In this document: positions 1-11,725 of the stretch, in pieces | Layout: each line of letters opens with the position of its first letter | Numbering within the stretch: the first letter of the stretch is position 1 | Origin: Cyclaneusma minus | Taxonomy: Eukaryota; Ascomycota; Leotiomycetes; Marthamycetales; Marthamycetaceae | DNA length: 64,000 bases | Assembly (NCBI GenBank): GCA_037179335.1 | Contig: JAKZHN010000032.1 | Coordinates: 310,001-374,000 of the forward strand | Direction of reading: 5' to 3' | Position numbers and translations under genes: made by a program | Notes under the pieces: generated by a model | Told to the model about the DNA's origin: nothing | What the model saw: the letters and a program-made list of their open reading frames with translations, nothing else | Database searches by the model: none

Positions 1-80
1 TGGAATATCCCAAGTAATTTGGAATATTTCGAATCGTTGGGAATCTTTCTGATTATTTGGGATATTCAATTATTCGGAGA
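1..80. repeat. degenerate short tandem repeat (about 20-25 bp units)
   Basis: Imperfect head-to-tail units of the form GGAATAT(C/T)(C/T)..AA..ATTTGG run from the window edge to about position 80. The same style of unit recurs at 23333-23480 and, more loosely, at 52405-52530. The left end is cut by the window boundary, so the full length is unknown. Confidence 0.5.
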
Positions 81-526
81 CTGTAGACCGCATTCAGACT
101 TTTTTCCTCCCAGTGTACAGCCACATCACTGGCAGATCCTTGAAGTTCTGAACTTTGACTGCGGTACATAGCCTGGCTGCGTCAACGACAAGCACGACTT
201 CGAATCCATTCGCTCGGGAGCCGAGAGCGGCGGTGCATGATGCCGACGGCATTTCGTGGGGAAGTTACATCTTGTTTGCCTACGCGCGTTTCGAGTGTAG
301 TACAATCGCTCCTACTCATCCTGTACCATTGCGTCCCCGTAGCCACGGGAACTAAGAGAAGAACGGTTAATCGCAATGCTCCCCCGCGGTCGCGGGGAAA
401 ACCACGTTGCGAGGACTCGGTTTGAAGCGGGAACGAAGCTGTAGGAACTTCTGGATGTGGTGATATAAGCGCTAGTGCTCCCAACAATAGACATGAAGCA
501 TCCCATGTGAGTAGCAAAGTCATTAT
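81..526. other. intergenic, no gene seen
   Basis: Short open frames on both strands overlap each other, show no protein-like composition and match no family I know. This is the 3' flank of the kinase gene that ends at 527. Confidence 0.5.
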
Positions 527-1694
527 CTATGCGTCCTTCAGGTACGGGGAACGAAGCGCCATCTCTGCCGTGAACCGATCCCCACTCTCATATTTGACCA
601 AGCATTCGATAAGATGGCGTGCATCTGGTGATGCGTCGGGAACCAGCACGTCCCAGGGTTGGCCTTCAAATCTCTGATACCACTGGAATGGCGGCGTGGA
701 GAAGTTGACAGCTTCGGGCCAAGTAGAAGGCGTAGGAGTGCCTATGGTCTTGAAGATACTCAAGATCAGTCCCAGCTGATTGCCGTCTTCATGGGCTCCA
801 CGTGACTCGAAAAGGGGCTGGTAGTCTTGGCGTAGACATTGAGCAAAGACTGTTCCTGCGGCCCACATATCCAACTTGTCGGTATAGCCTCTGTTCCCGA
901 AAAGTGTCTCGGGAGCGCGATAACAGGAGCTACCAACTTCCAACTGCTTGTTGTCGTGAGGTTCAGCAGAATATGCTGAGCTCCATGCTGTACCGAAGTC
1001 GGCCAGATAGGCCGGGCCACTAGGAGAGTCCATCAAGATATTTGAGGGTTTGATATCTCGATGAATCATATCATTGGCATGGAGATAGTCCAGAGCAGAG
1101 AAGATGTTGTGGAAGGCAGATTTGGTGTCGATGACGGTTCTGGATTCCATCAAATCTGCCAGCGTATACCTTCGATATGGAAAGATCAGAATGGGCCGGC
1201 CCTCCGAGTCGTTCTCAGTGCGCAGAAGCTTGATGATGCCCTTGTGATCGAGGTGACGCAGCATGGTAATCTCTTTGCGATAATCATGGGGTTCAACATT
1301 CTGGGTCTCGGTGATGACTTTGAGAGCGAGGTCGTCTGATTTGTACACTTCAGAAACTATCCCTCTGGCGATGTAGTAGCATTGCGAATATTTTCCTATC
1401 TCGATAGGCTGACCGGTTTCCACTCTGGGCACTGGTGCATTTGCTCTGTTCTCATGCTCAGGTGCAGATATACCACTGCAAGCTTCGTCGTATGCTTCCT
1501 ATTCATGAGGTCAGGTGAGGGAAGTACACGAGAAGCTTCAAGATGCAATATGCGCCTTGCTTGTGGCCCGTGACACTTACTCTGGAAGTCGAAAATTTAT
1601 AGGCGTCAGTTTCGGCAGCAAATGCAATTTTCTGAGCTTCCGCGGCAGTCAAATTCCCTTGCTGCTGCGCACTTTTCTTGCTGTCATCACGCAT
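527..1694 (-). CDS. Csk1-like CMGC protein kinase (CDK-activating kinase family)
   Basis: Two exons, 1581-1694 and 527-1498, joined in phase 0 across an 82-bp intron (GTAAGT donor, ATAG acceptor), give about 361 aa. Starting instead inside the second exon would need a GTG, so the first exon supplies the true start. A kinase fold is visible: catalytic lysine in LALKV (about residue 98), catalytic loop HRDIKPSNIL (Asp about 186), DFG in ADFGTAW (about 205), and APE in CYRAPETLFG (about 234). The loop and the Thr/Ser-poor activation segment resemble the Csk1 branch of the CMGC group. In yeasts that branch activates cell-cycle and transcriptional CDKs by T-loop phosphorylation. The substrate here is inferred from family only. 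It could be another orphan CDK-like kinase. Confidence 0.85.
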
Positions 1695-2378
1695 CAGTCG
1701 TAGTTTAGTATATAAAGGAGTCGTCCACTTTTTTTAGCGTCCAGTACTCACAGCTTCAGGATGTTTTCGTAGCGGTCGGTTGCAGCCAAGCCGGCCCTCC
1801 AATCCGGCTGCTCAGTCATGGCTGGGCCAGCGGAAGTTAGGTGATGGCTAAGGGGAAACGGCGCCGGTGGTGCGAGAGTGAACTTGAAGCTTCAATGAAA
1901 TGTGAAGAAGTCCAATTTCGTATTGAAAGTTGATCGAAGTTGGGGAGATGGCACTAAAGAAGGCGGCTCTTCTCGCAAGTCTCACATATCGTTCAGCCGT
2001 TGGTGGTGTTTCTGGACCTTCTACCTCTCTTCCAGAAGCTGGCGACCTCGCTCGCGTCAATCTCCGGCAGCCGCACTAGCACTAGCGCCGACCGCACGAA
2101 CCAGCCTCTAATCTCCATAGCGGCAATCGTCACCTTGAGCTCCAGGCCGGAGCTGGGCAATGCCCGAAACACACCTGATCGCCGCATTACATTGAACTCT
2201 GGCCGGCCGACTTGAAGCCATTCGCTGTTCTCGCATGTCTCTTTGCCTCACGCTCTTTACTCTACATCCCGTCCGCATCCTGTCTCGTCGTTTCCCAAGC
2301 CACTGCGCCCGCATGAAATGAGCTCCCGCCCATAGTCGACCAGCAGTTGCTTACCCAAGTTGCTATTGCTCTGGAACC
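1695..2378. other. divergent promoter region of the kinase and syp1
   Basis: 684 bp between two head-to-head start codons. I see no RNA gene or repeat. An ATATAAAG-like stretch at about 1709-1716 could serve the kinase gene. Confidence 0.5.
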
Positions 2379-5300
2379 ATGGATCCTGACTTGTCGCGCA
2401 AGGAATATCCGGCCCTGCTGGTAAAGCTGCTGCTTGCGCCATGTGCTTCAATGCGCCCATCCGCTGACTTTGACTGCAGACCTCGCTGCAGCCCCTCCAG
2501 GCTGTCACCATCCTCAATGAGCGCGTGAAGAGGATCGGCCGGGTCAACACTGAGATTGCCGACTGGCTGGCGGTATGGCGCATCCTAGCCTTTCAAACGA
2601 AGCTGCTCTAACACGCATTCCAGGAACGCCGGAAGGTCGAAGAAGCCTATGTCCAAGGTTTGCGGAAGCTCTCGCGCAAAGAGCCCCCCAACAGTCACTC
2701 CGAGCTAGGGTACCTGCAAACCACTCTGTCCCGATTGCGCCCTCAAAGCTGATGTTTGTCTAGCATTTTCACCGGACCATGGCAAAAGATCACCGCCTCG
2801 GCCGACGCTCTCGCACAAGCTCACCACACCTTCTCTCAGCGGATCCAGAAAGATGTCGAACAATCCCTCCGCGACTTCCCCACCAAGAACCGAGAGATGC
2901 AGAGCCTGTCCACCATGCAGGGCAATCTGGGCTCAATGGCAAAAGAGCTGGATGATGCGCAGGAGCAGTTTGACAAGCTGAACAGGAAGGGCGGAAGAGC
3001 AAGTTCGAAGAAGGTCGACAGTGCCTTGCAGAGGCTGGAGCAGGCAAGCTCAATGTGGGAATCGCAAGCACCGGCTGTGTTTGAGCTGCTCCAAGCCTGC
3101 GACGAATCAAGACTGAACCACCTGCGGGATTTCCTCACGCAATACCAAACGCACGAGGCCGACCAGGTGGAGAGAAGCAGGATTGCTACCGAGCAGACCC
3201 TATCATCCTTGCTCGAAATCGACACTGCTGCGGAAATCGCAAACTTCTCAGTCAATGCTGGGCAAGGAAAGCGTGAAAGAAAGCCCAGACCGACCCCTTC
3301 AGCTGCTGGTAGCAGCACGTTTATCCCGCCTCCAGCTACTCCTACCGGTCAGTCAGAGGATGGTGCAAGTGAGCACTCGGGTCGAAATGACGGTCCTAGT
3401 GGTGAGACATATATTTTGACATTTAGTCCCCGAAGCCGCTACGCCGGTGAATTTATTGGTGCCAGATTTTCAACAGTTGATGAAACATATATAGCTAACT
3501 CTCAGAATACAGAATCCAAAGGCGGCCTGAGGCGATTAGGTACCATGATCAGTCGGCGACGTCAATCGGTCCATGGAGGATTTGCCCGAGCACCTTCTCC
3601 CACAAAATTTGGTTCTTTCAGCCGCAGCAATACTGGTAGTAGGGGCGAGGGAAGCTTTACCGGACGACCATCTCCATCTCCTCGTGCATCGTACAACAAC
3701 CTGCGCGAGTCGGTAACGGAAGGTCGACTCTCGTCCCTGGCTGAATCTCCAACTCCAGCGGAAGGCCCTGGGTCACACAGGCCAGGGGCTAATGGCACCA
3801 ACCACGGCCTTGGTCTTGTCGGCAGTATCGAGGGTGCTGAAACGGCGAATTCGGCGAACGGTGCCCCAGGATCTGAAGGAAGTCCTATGACGGAATTCCA
3901 GCCGCCCCCGGGACCTCCACCATCTCAGACGGCTGCACCAGAACCTCGAAAAGATTCGGAGGGATACACCATTCCAGCAGCCATGGATGATCCAATATCA
4001 CTGGCTCAAGCCGAAGCTCTGGAAGAAACAAACGAACCTCAGTTCAAGCTTGACATCCGCAACGAGCCCATTCGTGAGGAAGACTCGGAAGCAGCGCGTG
4101 CTGCACTTTCAAATGTGGCCAATACGCTCCGCTCCAACACTTTTCTGGGTACCCCAAACCGCAAGGTCGGTACCACTCGAGGACGTCGCGATGTACGAAA
4201 CACTATGTACGTTCCTTCGCCGCCAGCACCGAGTGAGTCTTTCGCCAGTCAAGATAGTCTCACTAGCACGTTACCGCCACCAAGTCCTGGCTTCTTAGCA
4301 GCGAGGGCAACAGGCTCTGCTCCTAAGAGTACTCCAGATCACATGTCAGCATCGGCGACTTCAGATACACAGTCGATCCGTTCGTCGCACTCAGTAGGCA
4401 ATACTGCTGCCATCAAGCATCCTGAGATGCATGGTACAGGATTGAACAGCTCTATTGTGGAGTCTGTGAGTGCGTATATAGAGAATGGAGCAGTAAAGAC
4501 TGTTGCTGTCATTGGAGAAGTTGCTTTATCCTACAACAATCCCGATGTCACCTCCAGTCTATCCTCTGGTCAGTATCAATTCTCGATTCCCATCCCCCGG
4601 CTCTCTTTCTCTCTCACCATGTCACGTTGACCTTTCACTAACATCCCAAAGTCGCTGAAACTATCCGCCTAACCAACTTCCCCGCCCTCGAAGCCATCGC
4701 CCCCAACCACGCTTTCGTCCAAGAACTCCCTGCGACCGGCCTCTCCGATACCGAGCCCGCCTACACCCTCGAAACCTCGCACCTTCCCCCCTCCCGCCCC
4801 GTCGTCGCTTTCAAATACAAAGTTCACATCAACGACGCCAACGCCTCCTCTCATGTCCCCATTCTCATCACCCCCACATGGAAGTCCCAAGGTGACAAGC
4901 TAGGCGTCATCGTCGAGTACCGTCTCAACCCCGAGTTTTCGGCCGCTGTAAACGGAGCAGAGAGCGTGCATGTGAGCGGCTTGGTGATCCAGGTGAACTA
5001 CGAGGGCAGGGCCGCGGGCTGTCAGACGAAACCGAGTGGAACGCATGTGAAGGACAAGAGCATGGTTTACTGGCGTCTGGGTGATGTTGATGTGATGAGG
5101 GACCCGCGGAAGCTTGTAGGACGACTGGTCGGTGCGCCAGGTACAGAGCCGAAACCGGGTTTGGTGGAAGCGAGGTGGGAAGTTGCGATTACGGCCCCCA
5201 ATACTGGACTTGATGGAAGCGAGGTGAAGGTGGGAAGCGGACTAGGTATCTCGAGGCTGGAGGCTGGAAAAGGAAAGGAGAAGGAGGAAGCTGCGGATCC

Positions 5301-5460
5301 GTTCGCGGATGAGGACTCGGTGACAGTGGCAAGTGCGGAGAGGACGGATAGTCCAGCTGGACATTGGGTCGCCTTGGAGAGTGTGAGGAGGCTTATGAAT
5401 GGTTCGAGGTTTGAGGCCAGGGAGGTTAGTGGTGGTGAGGATATGCCGAATGCTTTCTAG
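2379..5460 (+). CDS. syp1: Syp1-type muniscin (F-BAR plus mu-homology domain endocytic adaptor)
   Basis: Six exons: 2379-2420, 2480-2572, 2624-2709, 2764-3401, 3513-4568, 4652-5460, total 907 aa, all phases consistent. The intron at 3402-3511/3512 has no stop and a length divisible by three, so retention would insert 37 residues; its GTGAGA donor and GCTAACT branch point favour splicing. The N-terminal about 250 residues are the helical F-BAR region (start MDPDLSRKEYPALL, then IGRVNTEIADWL and ERRKVEEAYVQGL). A long Ser/Pro-rich disordered middle follows, typical of phospho-regulated endocytic adaptors. The C-terminal about 270 residues form the mu-homology domain (from ETIRLTNFPALEAIAP) that binds cargo. 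Family role: early clathrin-coated-pit initiation with Ede1 at the plasma membrane. The length matches fungal Syp1. Confidence 0.9.
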
Positions 5461-6049
5461 GTCGAGATGACCTAGACTGCTCGTCATTGAAGCGTCGTCG
5501 AGGCGTATTCAGGCATGGAGATACATGCTGGACGCAGCTAGTGGACAGCATGTATGTGTGTACGGGCTACGGAACGAGATTTGTGTAGGCTGGGGAAAAG
5601 TAAAGTGTATATCTTCTGTGACCATAGGGTTTATGTGTGGCGTATTTCGTGTGCGGCAATCTGACGAGCTTTTCTTTGTTTCTTGAACTGTTTTTTTTTC
5701 ACCATGTAGGATGGATGTATATTTTGAACTCAGCGGAACTGGCTGGATTAGTGGGCCACCATCCGATGCCGTGTCTTTTCATATCAACTAATGATATCTT
5801 GGAGTTGGAAGTCACGTGCACATAAGGCCAGTGCCTGTTCTATTTGGTTCTGTCTGGGTCCCTTGAATGGCTGCATTCACGTGGTCTCCTGAGTTTCCAA
5901 GCTACCTCTAGGTCCACGATTATCTGTATTTCCGAGAATGCTGTCAAAGTGTCGGTCGTACTTGCTTGCTCACCTCTAAAGTCACATGAGCAAACCACAG
6001 CGACAGCCTTACTCGCGAAACAGCTCCTGATATTCGACTCTCAGTCTCT
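5461..6049. other. intergenic, no gene seen
   Basis: 589 bp between the convergent ends of syp1 and the rhodopsin-like gene. It contains a T-run near 5690-5700 and short open frames without family resemblance. Confidence 0.5.
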
Positions 6050-7450
6050 TCAGATGTCGTACCCACCTTCTCGACGAATGTCGTTGCTGCCATAAACAGC
6101 GTTTTCTGATGCGAAACTCGCTCCCACTGTGTAAGATCGCCCGTCGCTAACTTTGCTGTTCGTGGAGAATGTTCTGCGTGTATTAGTGAGCAGGGATTGG
6201 ATCCAGCTTGGATGGCTGTATCGGGTTATGAGAATCGGATATGTGGGTAGGTAAGCGCAGATCATTCCCACGCCAAGCTCGGCTGTAGACCAGCACGAAT
6301 GCGAGAGAGAAGTTTGGTACTAATATCTAGGATGTAGTGTTAGCGAACGTCTAGTATGGGAGGTTTTGACTCAGATTCTTAGGTTCCAAATTTACCAATT
6401 TCGTGATTTTGTGGATCGTAAGAATAAACCATGCGCAGAACGCAGGTTACAAGTATTCTGAGATATCGTCAGGATCAAACCGTAATACTGAAGGAGTCGT
6501 GGAAACTTACAAGCTGCCCAAGAGGAACACTACAGCCACTGCTATCCTTTGCCTCCTAGGCATTTGCAGTCTCTTCGGCATATGTATTGGCAGAGCAAGG
6601 ATTGCCAAATCTAGCAAAGCGTTGCATAGCTCGTAGGAAAATACCAAAGTATTGAAAATGAAAGGAATATATTTCGCTGTCTTAGCAACAACCAAGTTGT
6701 ACACCCCGTTAACAGGGTTGCACTGAAATATGTTCAGGGATTCGCCCACGATTAAGCAGATAGCGCAAAGTGCTGTCATGATGTTTGTAGTACGAACGAA
6801 TGGCCGAATTACAAAAATTGGTCTGTAGAAGCAGAGGATTATCTTGATGCTGGTAATGCAGAAAGGGAAGATAGTGCAATCGACCTAGAGGATTTGGAGA
6901 ATTTTAATATAAAATATTCCTCGGGAACTCTACAGAGTTTTGCCTGATCTTCAGAAGATGTTCCGACTGCTCGCTCGTTGTGAGTAGCGCTGGCTTTAGT
7001 GTACCTCCAATCCCTACGACAGCTTGAGATGTTGTTCTTTAGCAATGTTGTGATATTTGGAGAACTTTTTATTCAGGCGTGGTAGGACTCACCATAGATT
7101 ACTAGGGCTAACCAGATGTAGAAAATCAGTAATGCGAAAACTATCCATACGATGGCTGCTGTGGATTTGCGTTTGGCTTGTACATAGGAAACCAGGCGTA
7201 AAAAGACGGCAAAGGTATCTGCGACCGGGAAGCAGTAATAATGGCTAGGTTTTGCCAGCCATCCGATTGGATCCTCACCATTGTGCTTTGTAAACTAATA
7301 TGAAGATCTGTTACCAGCGCTCCTGAGCGGCACGCGGAGTAATTTCAGGGCCTTGCTCTGTTGGTGAGTGAAAGGATAATGGTGGGAATGCTTGCTTGCA
7401 GCTTGAACTATCAGATTGAGACACTTACGCGCCGTCGCTGGTGTGCGCAT
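6050..7450 (-). CDS. fungal rhodopsin-domain integral membrane protein (SAT4-like)
   Basis: A seven-exon reading (7429-7450, 7315-7357, 7093-7244, 6934-7013, 6511-6884, 6396-6457, 6050-6282) stays in frame for about 321 aa. It shows the hydrophobic helices and signatures of the fungal rhodopsin-domain family (PF20684): VIYGIGGTL after the second helix, FQCNPVNGVY, DLAILALPI, RLQMPRRQRIAVAVVFLLG, and ELGVGMICAYLPTYPIL in the last helix. The family is common in secondary-metabolite and accessory regions and its function is unknown. Weak points: the donor at 6933 is GTAGAG, and the last junction must use a late acceptor that removes about ten residues normally present before the final helix (a WSTAELGVG string is readable in another phase). 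A decaying copy is therefore possible. It is head-to-head with the monooxygenase, 200 bp apart. Confidence 0.65.
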
Positions 7451-7647
7451 ATCGTATTTGTTGGTGTTAGTTACCAGGGTCGAACCGAGTCGACCAGCAT
7501 ACACCTCATCATTGCTTCTGCCAATCTCCATCTCCTCTCCTCGTCTTCCAAAAAAGACATATTACACGAGAGCACGGCCAATGCTTTAAGTTACTTGGCT
7601 TTTACCAGCAATGCCGTCCAGAAGTCATATCCATGTCCGAAATACCT

Positions 7648-9750
7648 ATGACAAGCAGAAAAGATGCACCTGCTACCCGGCGCTTATGATTGGTGCAGGA
7701 GAGTCTGGCATCGCAATGGCCTGCCGACTAAAACAAAAGTGGGGATTCGTTCAGAATCATTGACCGTCAGTCAGGGATTGGACGTATGTGCTGATGTCTT
7801 TCCCACGGTAGGTCATCAACGCTGACAATTATTGCAAGGAACTTGGTGGATTAACAGATATCCTGGAGTCGTAAGTCACCCCAAGTCAGAAGTCTACACG
7901 CTACGATTGCTCTATACTGATATGATGATTTAGGCCTGTGACGTGTAAGTCCACCATGTCTAGAGCGATGAAAGTTGCTAATCCTGGCATGAAGACCGTC
8001 TGCTCTGTACTCATTCTCTTTTGCACCACTCTATACGAGTGAAAGCTTGTATCTAAATGGACGAGAGTTTTTGGAGTACCTTTATAGAGTTTCTGAAAGT
8101 TTCGGAATCGTTGACAAAGTACAGCTGAACACGGATGCTCGCGAGATACGGTTCATCGAGAAAGGTACCGAATGGGAGGTGACACTGGTGCACTTGGTAC
8201 CAGGAATGGGCGATCTGAGCGAGAAAGCACGACAGCAGCGAGCAAGCTCACTTGGCAAAGAGTCTGTCTACCTGAGAGAAGAAAAACTCAGAACTAAGAT
8301 CGTGCTTAGTTGTGTAGGAATTCTGGTGGAGCCGAATGTCTGGCCGTCATCGATCCCAGGTGCCGAAAGCTTCGAAGGGGAAATTGTACATTCTGCGAGG
8401 TGGAGAGAAGGTGTCGAGTTTGAAGGGAAGGATGTGGTTGTACTGGGTACGGGATGCAGTGCAGCGCAGATCACTCCGGCGTTTGCTAAAGGAGCCGTAC
8501 ACGCTAAGTCGGTTAGGCAGCTCATGAGGACACCTCCGTACGTTATGCCAAGGTTGGAGGAGCCTTTTGGCAAGGAAAGATACGCCAGGTACGCCCTGAT
8601 GGTGATGAGTTACTTTCCTCTATTTGGATACATTTACCGAGTGTTCTTGATCATCCTTACGGAAGTGATTTTCTACGTTGTGTCCTTGAAGAAGAGCTCC
8701 TATACCAGGAACAAACTGGCAAAGTTGACAACAGAGAGGACGAAGAGCATGATTCCGCAGAACTATCATGCAATAATGACGCCCAAGTACGCAATCGGCT
8801 CTAAACGCCGTATCTTTAACAGCGACTGGCTTGACGGGATGAATGATCCACGATTTACCTTGACACAACCTTTGACAGGTGTCCAGCCACGTTCTGTGAC
8901 TCTAGGTTCATCCTTGAAGCAATTGGGCAGCGAATCGAAAGAAGAGCCTTCGATCCTGAGAACAGGACAGATACCAGCGGATGGCGTGATCCAGGTGAAC
9001 GGAGGACAATTACAGATACCAGCAGATGTTATCATCCAGGCAAACGGCTTCGAGAGTACACGCTTCCTGCATCCACTTAAAGTTCGAGGACGAGGAGACA
9101 AGCTATTGGGTGAGGTCTGGGACGAGAGAGGCGGGCCACAAGCTTACATGTCTTGTGCAATAGATGGCTTCCCAAATTTCTTCATGATACTGGGACCAAA
9201 CAGTTCAAATGGCCACAGCTCACTGATTCTCACCAGTGATATCTGCATCAACAATGTCTTGAAAACCATCAAGCCAGTGTTGAGTGGCGATGCGTTGTAT
9301 GTGGAGCCACAGAAAGAGGCAGCCATGAAATGGACAAGGGATCTCCAGGACGATCTGCAGGAAACAGTGTTTGTGGGTGGCGGAACCAAGTCTTGGTATC
9401 GCGATAAACGAGGTTGGAACTCGACCATTTATCCGTAAGTACCTCCTCACCGGAGCTCCGGTATCTTCTGTAAGATACATACAAAGTACTTGGACGCTCA
9501 GATGGCTGACCTGTGAATGACTGATCCTTGCAGTCGCTCTCAATTTGACCTCGTCTTGCGCGCTGCATTCCCCAGATGGAGTGACTGGAAGGTTTGCCAT
9601 GCGCCGAGTACAGCATGCAGGTCGTTTCGGAAAGGGGCTAGAAAAGGCGCCGCTATGATAAAATACGGCCTTGTTAGTCTCTTGGTCCTTTTTCTAGCCA
9701 AATGGCGCTACGATTCCATAAAAGAAAGCCTGCGCGCGGCTAGGAGTTAA
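7648..9750 (+). pseudogene. Baeyer-Villiger-type flavin monooxygenase with frame breaks near the N-terminus
   Basis: Downstream exons 7839-7870, 7934-7944 (11-bp microexon), 7995-9434 and 9534-9750 join cleanly. They encode TWWINRYPG (the FAD-domain G-x-W-x-x-x-R-Y-P-G type motif), CDVPS, the BVMO fingerprint FEGEIVHSARW, a second Rossmann motif LGTGCSAAQI, and a C-terminal hydrophobic segment. The first exon is broken. A start at 7648 (or 7633) reads TSRKDAPATRR and hits TGA at 7687; the FAD-binding motif MIGAGESGIAMACRLKQKWGF lies in a different frame; FRIIDRQSGIG at 7750-7782 returns to the original frame. Two opposite one-base shifts about 60 bp apart explain this. Substrate unknown; the family oxidises ketones or steroids, often in secondary metabolism. 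Sequencing error cannot be excluded, so this may be a working gene. Confidence 0.7.
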
Positions 9751-10928
9751 AGGAGCAATTTGGTCACTATTTATCGGTTTTACCGGTAGCCTGGTTCTTT
9801 ATTATTTCAATCACTTTTGATTATCCGAATTATTTTGATATTTGAAAATTTCCCAGCGCTTGGGGACTATTTAGGAGTGGTAACTATTTTACTATGTTTT
9901 GGGAGAATAATTTTCAAGTTTGGATTCAATTGTAAATAAATTGGGCCTACTGAAACGCAGGTCTAGTACAAGGTAAAGCTCCCTCATGAAGCTTAGCTTG
10001 CCAGCTGCATTGGAGGCAGAATCTCTTTTAAACGGATAGCGCTAGAGCTAATTTGCTTTGATGTGTCGCAGGCGATATTGATTTTTCATAGGATTATATT
10101 TTGGTCCGCGCAATCCATCAAATGTTGTCGCTAGCCTTTTCAAAACAAAGCGTAACGGTTACAAACACTTTTCCTCCTACTGTATTGATAAAAGCACCAC
10201 ACGGCCACACTACTCTGTTGGGAACAACATTTAGAGAGGGGCCTGGGCCCTGGCGGGATGGCTCGACAGGATCAAGGCTTTTACCAATCTGCGAGATCTC
10301 GGTACATAGTACGGGCCAGGCAGACATGAAGCTTAAATCTTGTGCCAGTCATACTTTAAGCTTTATCATGTGATCGCGCGCTACTTGGGTCGCGTTTGCT
10401 CCGCTAGGAAACGGCTTCATGCAGCTCAAGTGTCCAACTGTGTCTTTTCCACCATCGGCGTCAGTGAAACGTGAAGCCAGCGTGCTGCCATGAACAGCCA
10501 TCCCTGCAGATACATCCAGAATCTGAGATCGCCGGAGATGTGTCCGCTGAAAGCTTCATGCTATCTTGAAAAACCACGAGGCTGGCAATCAGCTTGCCAG
10601 AGACACCTTGTGAAGAATGTGGCGCCAGTGGTCGAGCTCAAGTCCTACCACTGGTGAGTCCAGGCTATTTCAAGATTGAAATTGAGGAAAGCGGCGAGTA
10701 AGAGTTTGCCAAAGGTGATAGTAATTTTTATATCGCTGTAGCTGTGAACTCTCCAGTGAATTTATAAAGACTCGCCTAATTTGAAATCCAGATATTAAAA
10801 TCTTTCCTTGGTTTTGCAATTTTTCAAAGCATTATCACATTGTTCTTATATTTCACTACTGTTCATTGCCTTAGCCATCGACAAGTTCAAGACTCCGGGA
10901 ATCCATATACGTAGCCAATCTTTTCGAT
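9751..10928. other. intergenic, AT-rich stretch, no gene seen
   Basis: Positions 9760-9960 are markedly AT-rich (runs such as TTATTATTTC and TTTTGATATTTG). The remainder has several scattered AAGCTT sites and short frames with no family likeness. It could be an old, degraded transposon, but I see no terminal repeats or coding remnant. Confidence 0.4.
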
Positions 10929-11725
10929 ATGAATTGGTCTGGTCTTGAATCCAATATGTCAAGCTGGGACCCGCAATATGCTGCTGGTAATATAATCAAG
11001 GTCGATGCAAGTGTATCAATATCCTTCTGGCCGGTGATCATTTGACGAAACTCTGATCTTCTGAATAGAAGCTGGAGGGAGAAGAGCCTGGCGAGCTTTT
11101 CTCTTTCTTCAACGATCTGCCGAAGTTGACTCCGCCGGATGAGGAGACTTGTGATCCATCCCTTTTGCACACGCCTCCTGAATCCGAGGATGAGAACCTC
11201 TTTTCGCAGAATTCTTTGTCTTCGGACATTGATCAAGACAACCCCCAGCCAAAGAAGGATTGCGCTCTGCAAGGTCGACAGCGTAGAGAAACACCCATTG
11301 GTAAGTCTCAACACCGCCGGGATCTGGTCAAGAGATGCTTACCATTTCACAGACAACATCCAGCAGAATGAAGACAATTTGGAGGAGTGTGACAATTGCC
11401 GGCAGACCAAGGAGGATGGTCGGAAGAGACGGGAGAAGGATGAGTTTCGACTCACTGTGATGACAGCGGCGGCTGGAATATATGATGACCAGTCCAAATT
11501 ATCGCTCTCACAGGTACGTGGTGACTGTTGTATCGATTTCGATACTCATGAACTCTTGACAAAGCCTGATAGTGTTGAGTACAGGCCAAATGGGACTGGA
11601 TTGCGGCTAAGTATGGTCTGAACAAAGGCCATACAGCTCGTATGCGCTGGCGTCGGCTTCTTGAGAGAGAAGCGCGTCAGTGTGGTAAGCCTGCTCGTGT
11701 GGCGAAGCGAGGTTATAACCGTTAG
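10929..11725 (+). CDS. small Myb/SANT-like DNA-binding protein
   Basis: Four exons, 10929-11006, 11069-11300, 11353-11513 and 11585-11725, keep frame for 203 aa. The first intron only works with a GC donor (GCAAGT...TAG); the nearby GT donor at 10987 breaks the frame. The N-terminal half is acidic and Ser/Pro-rich (LTPPDEET, HTPPESEDEN), followed by a Cys-containing basic stretch. The C-terminal about 50 residues hold a helix-rich motif, KWDWIAAKYGLNKGHTARMR, ending in a basic tail (KPARVAKRGYNR). This has the W-x-x-I-A-x-x-x-G spacing and arginine-rich recognition helix of fungal Myb-like proteins. Likely nuclear; target unknown. The next gene downstream is a relative with the same intron type. 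Confidence 0.6.

Noticed and set aside
6839..7045. Reading the rhodopsin-like gene at 6050-7450 as a clear pseudogene because of a stop near 6915
   Set aside because: A 49-bp intron (donor GTAGAG at 6933) removes the stop and keeps frame and family motifs. The case for decay then rests on one weak junction only.
9760..9960. AT-rich stretch as a RIP-mutated transposon
   Set aside because: No terminal repeats, no coding remnant and no second copy in the window to compare. A RIP index over the genome would be needed to support it.
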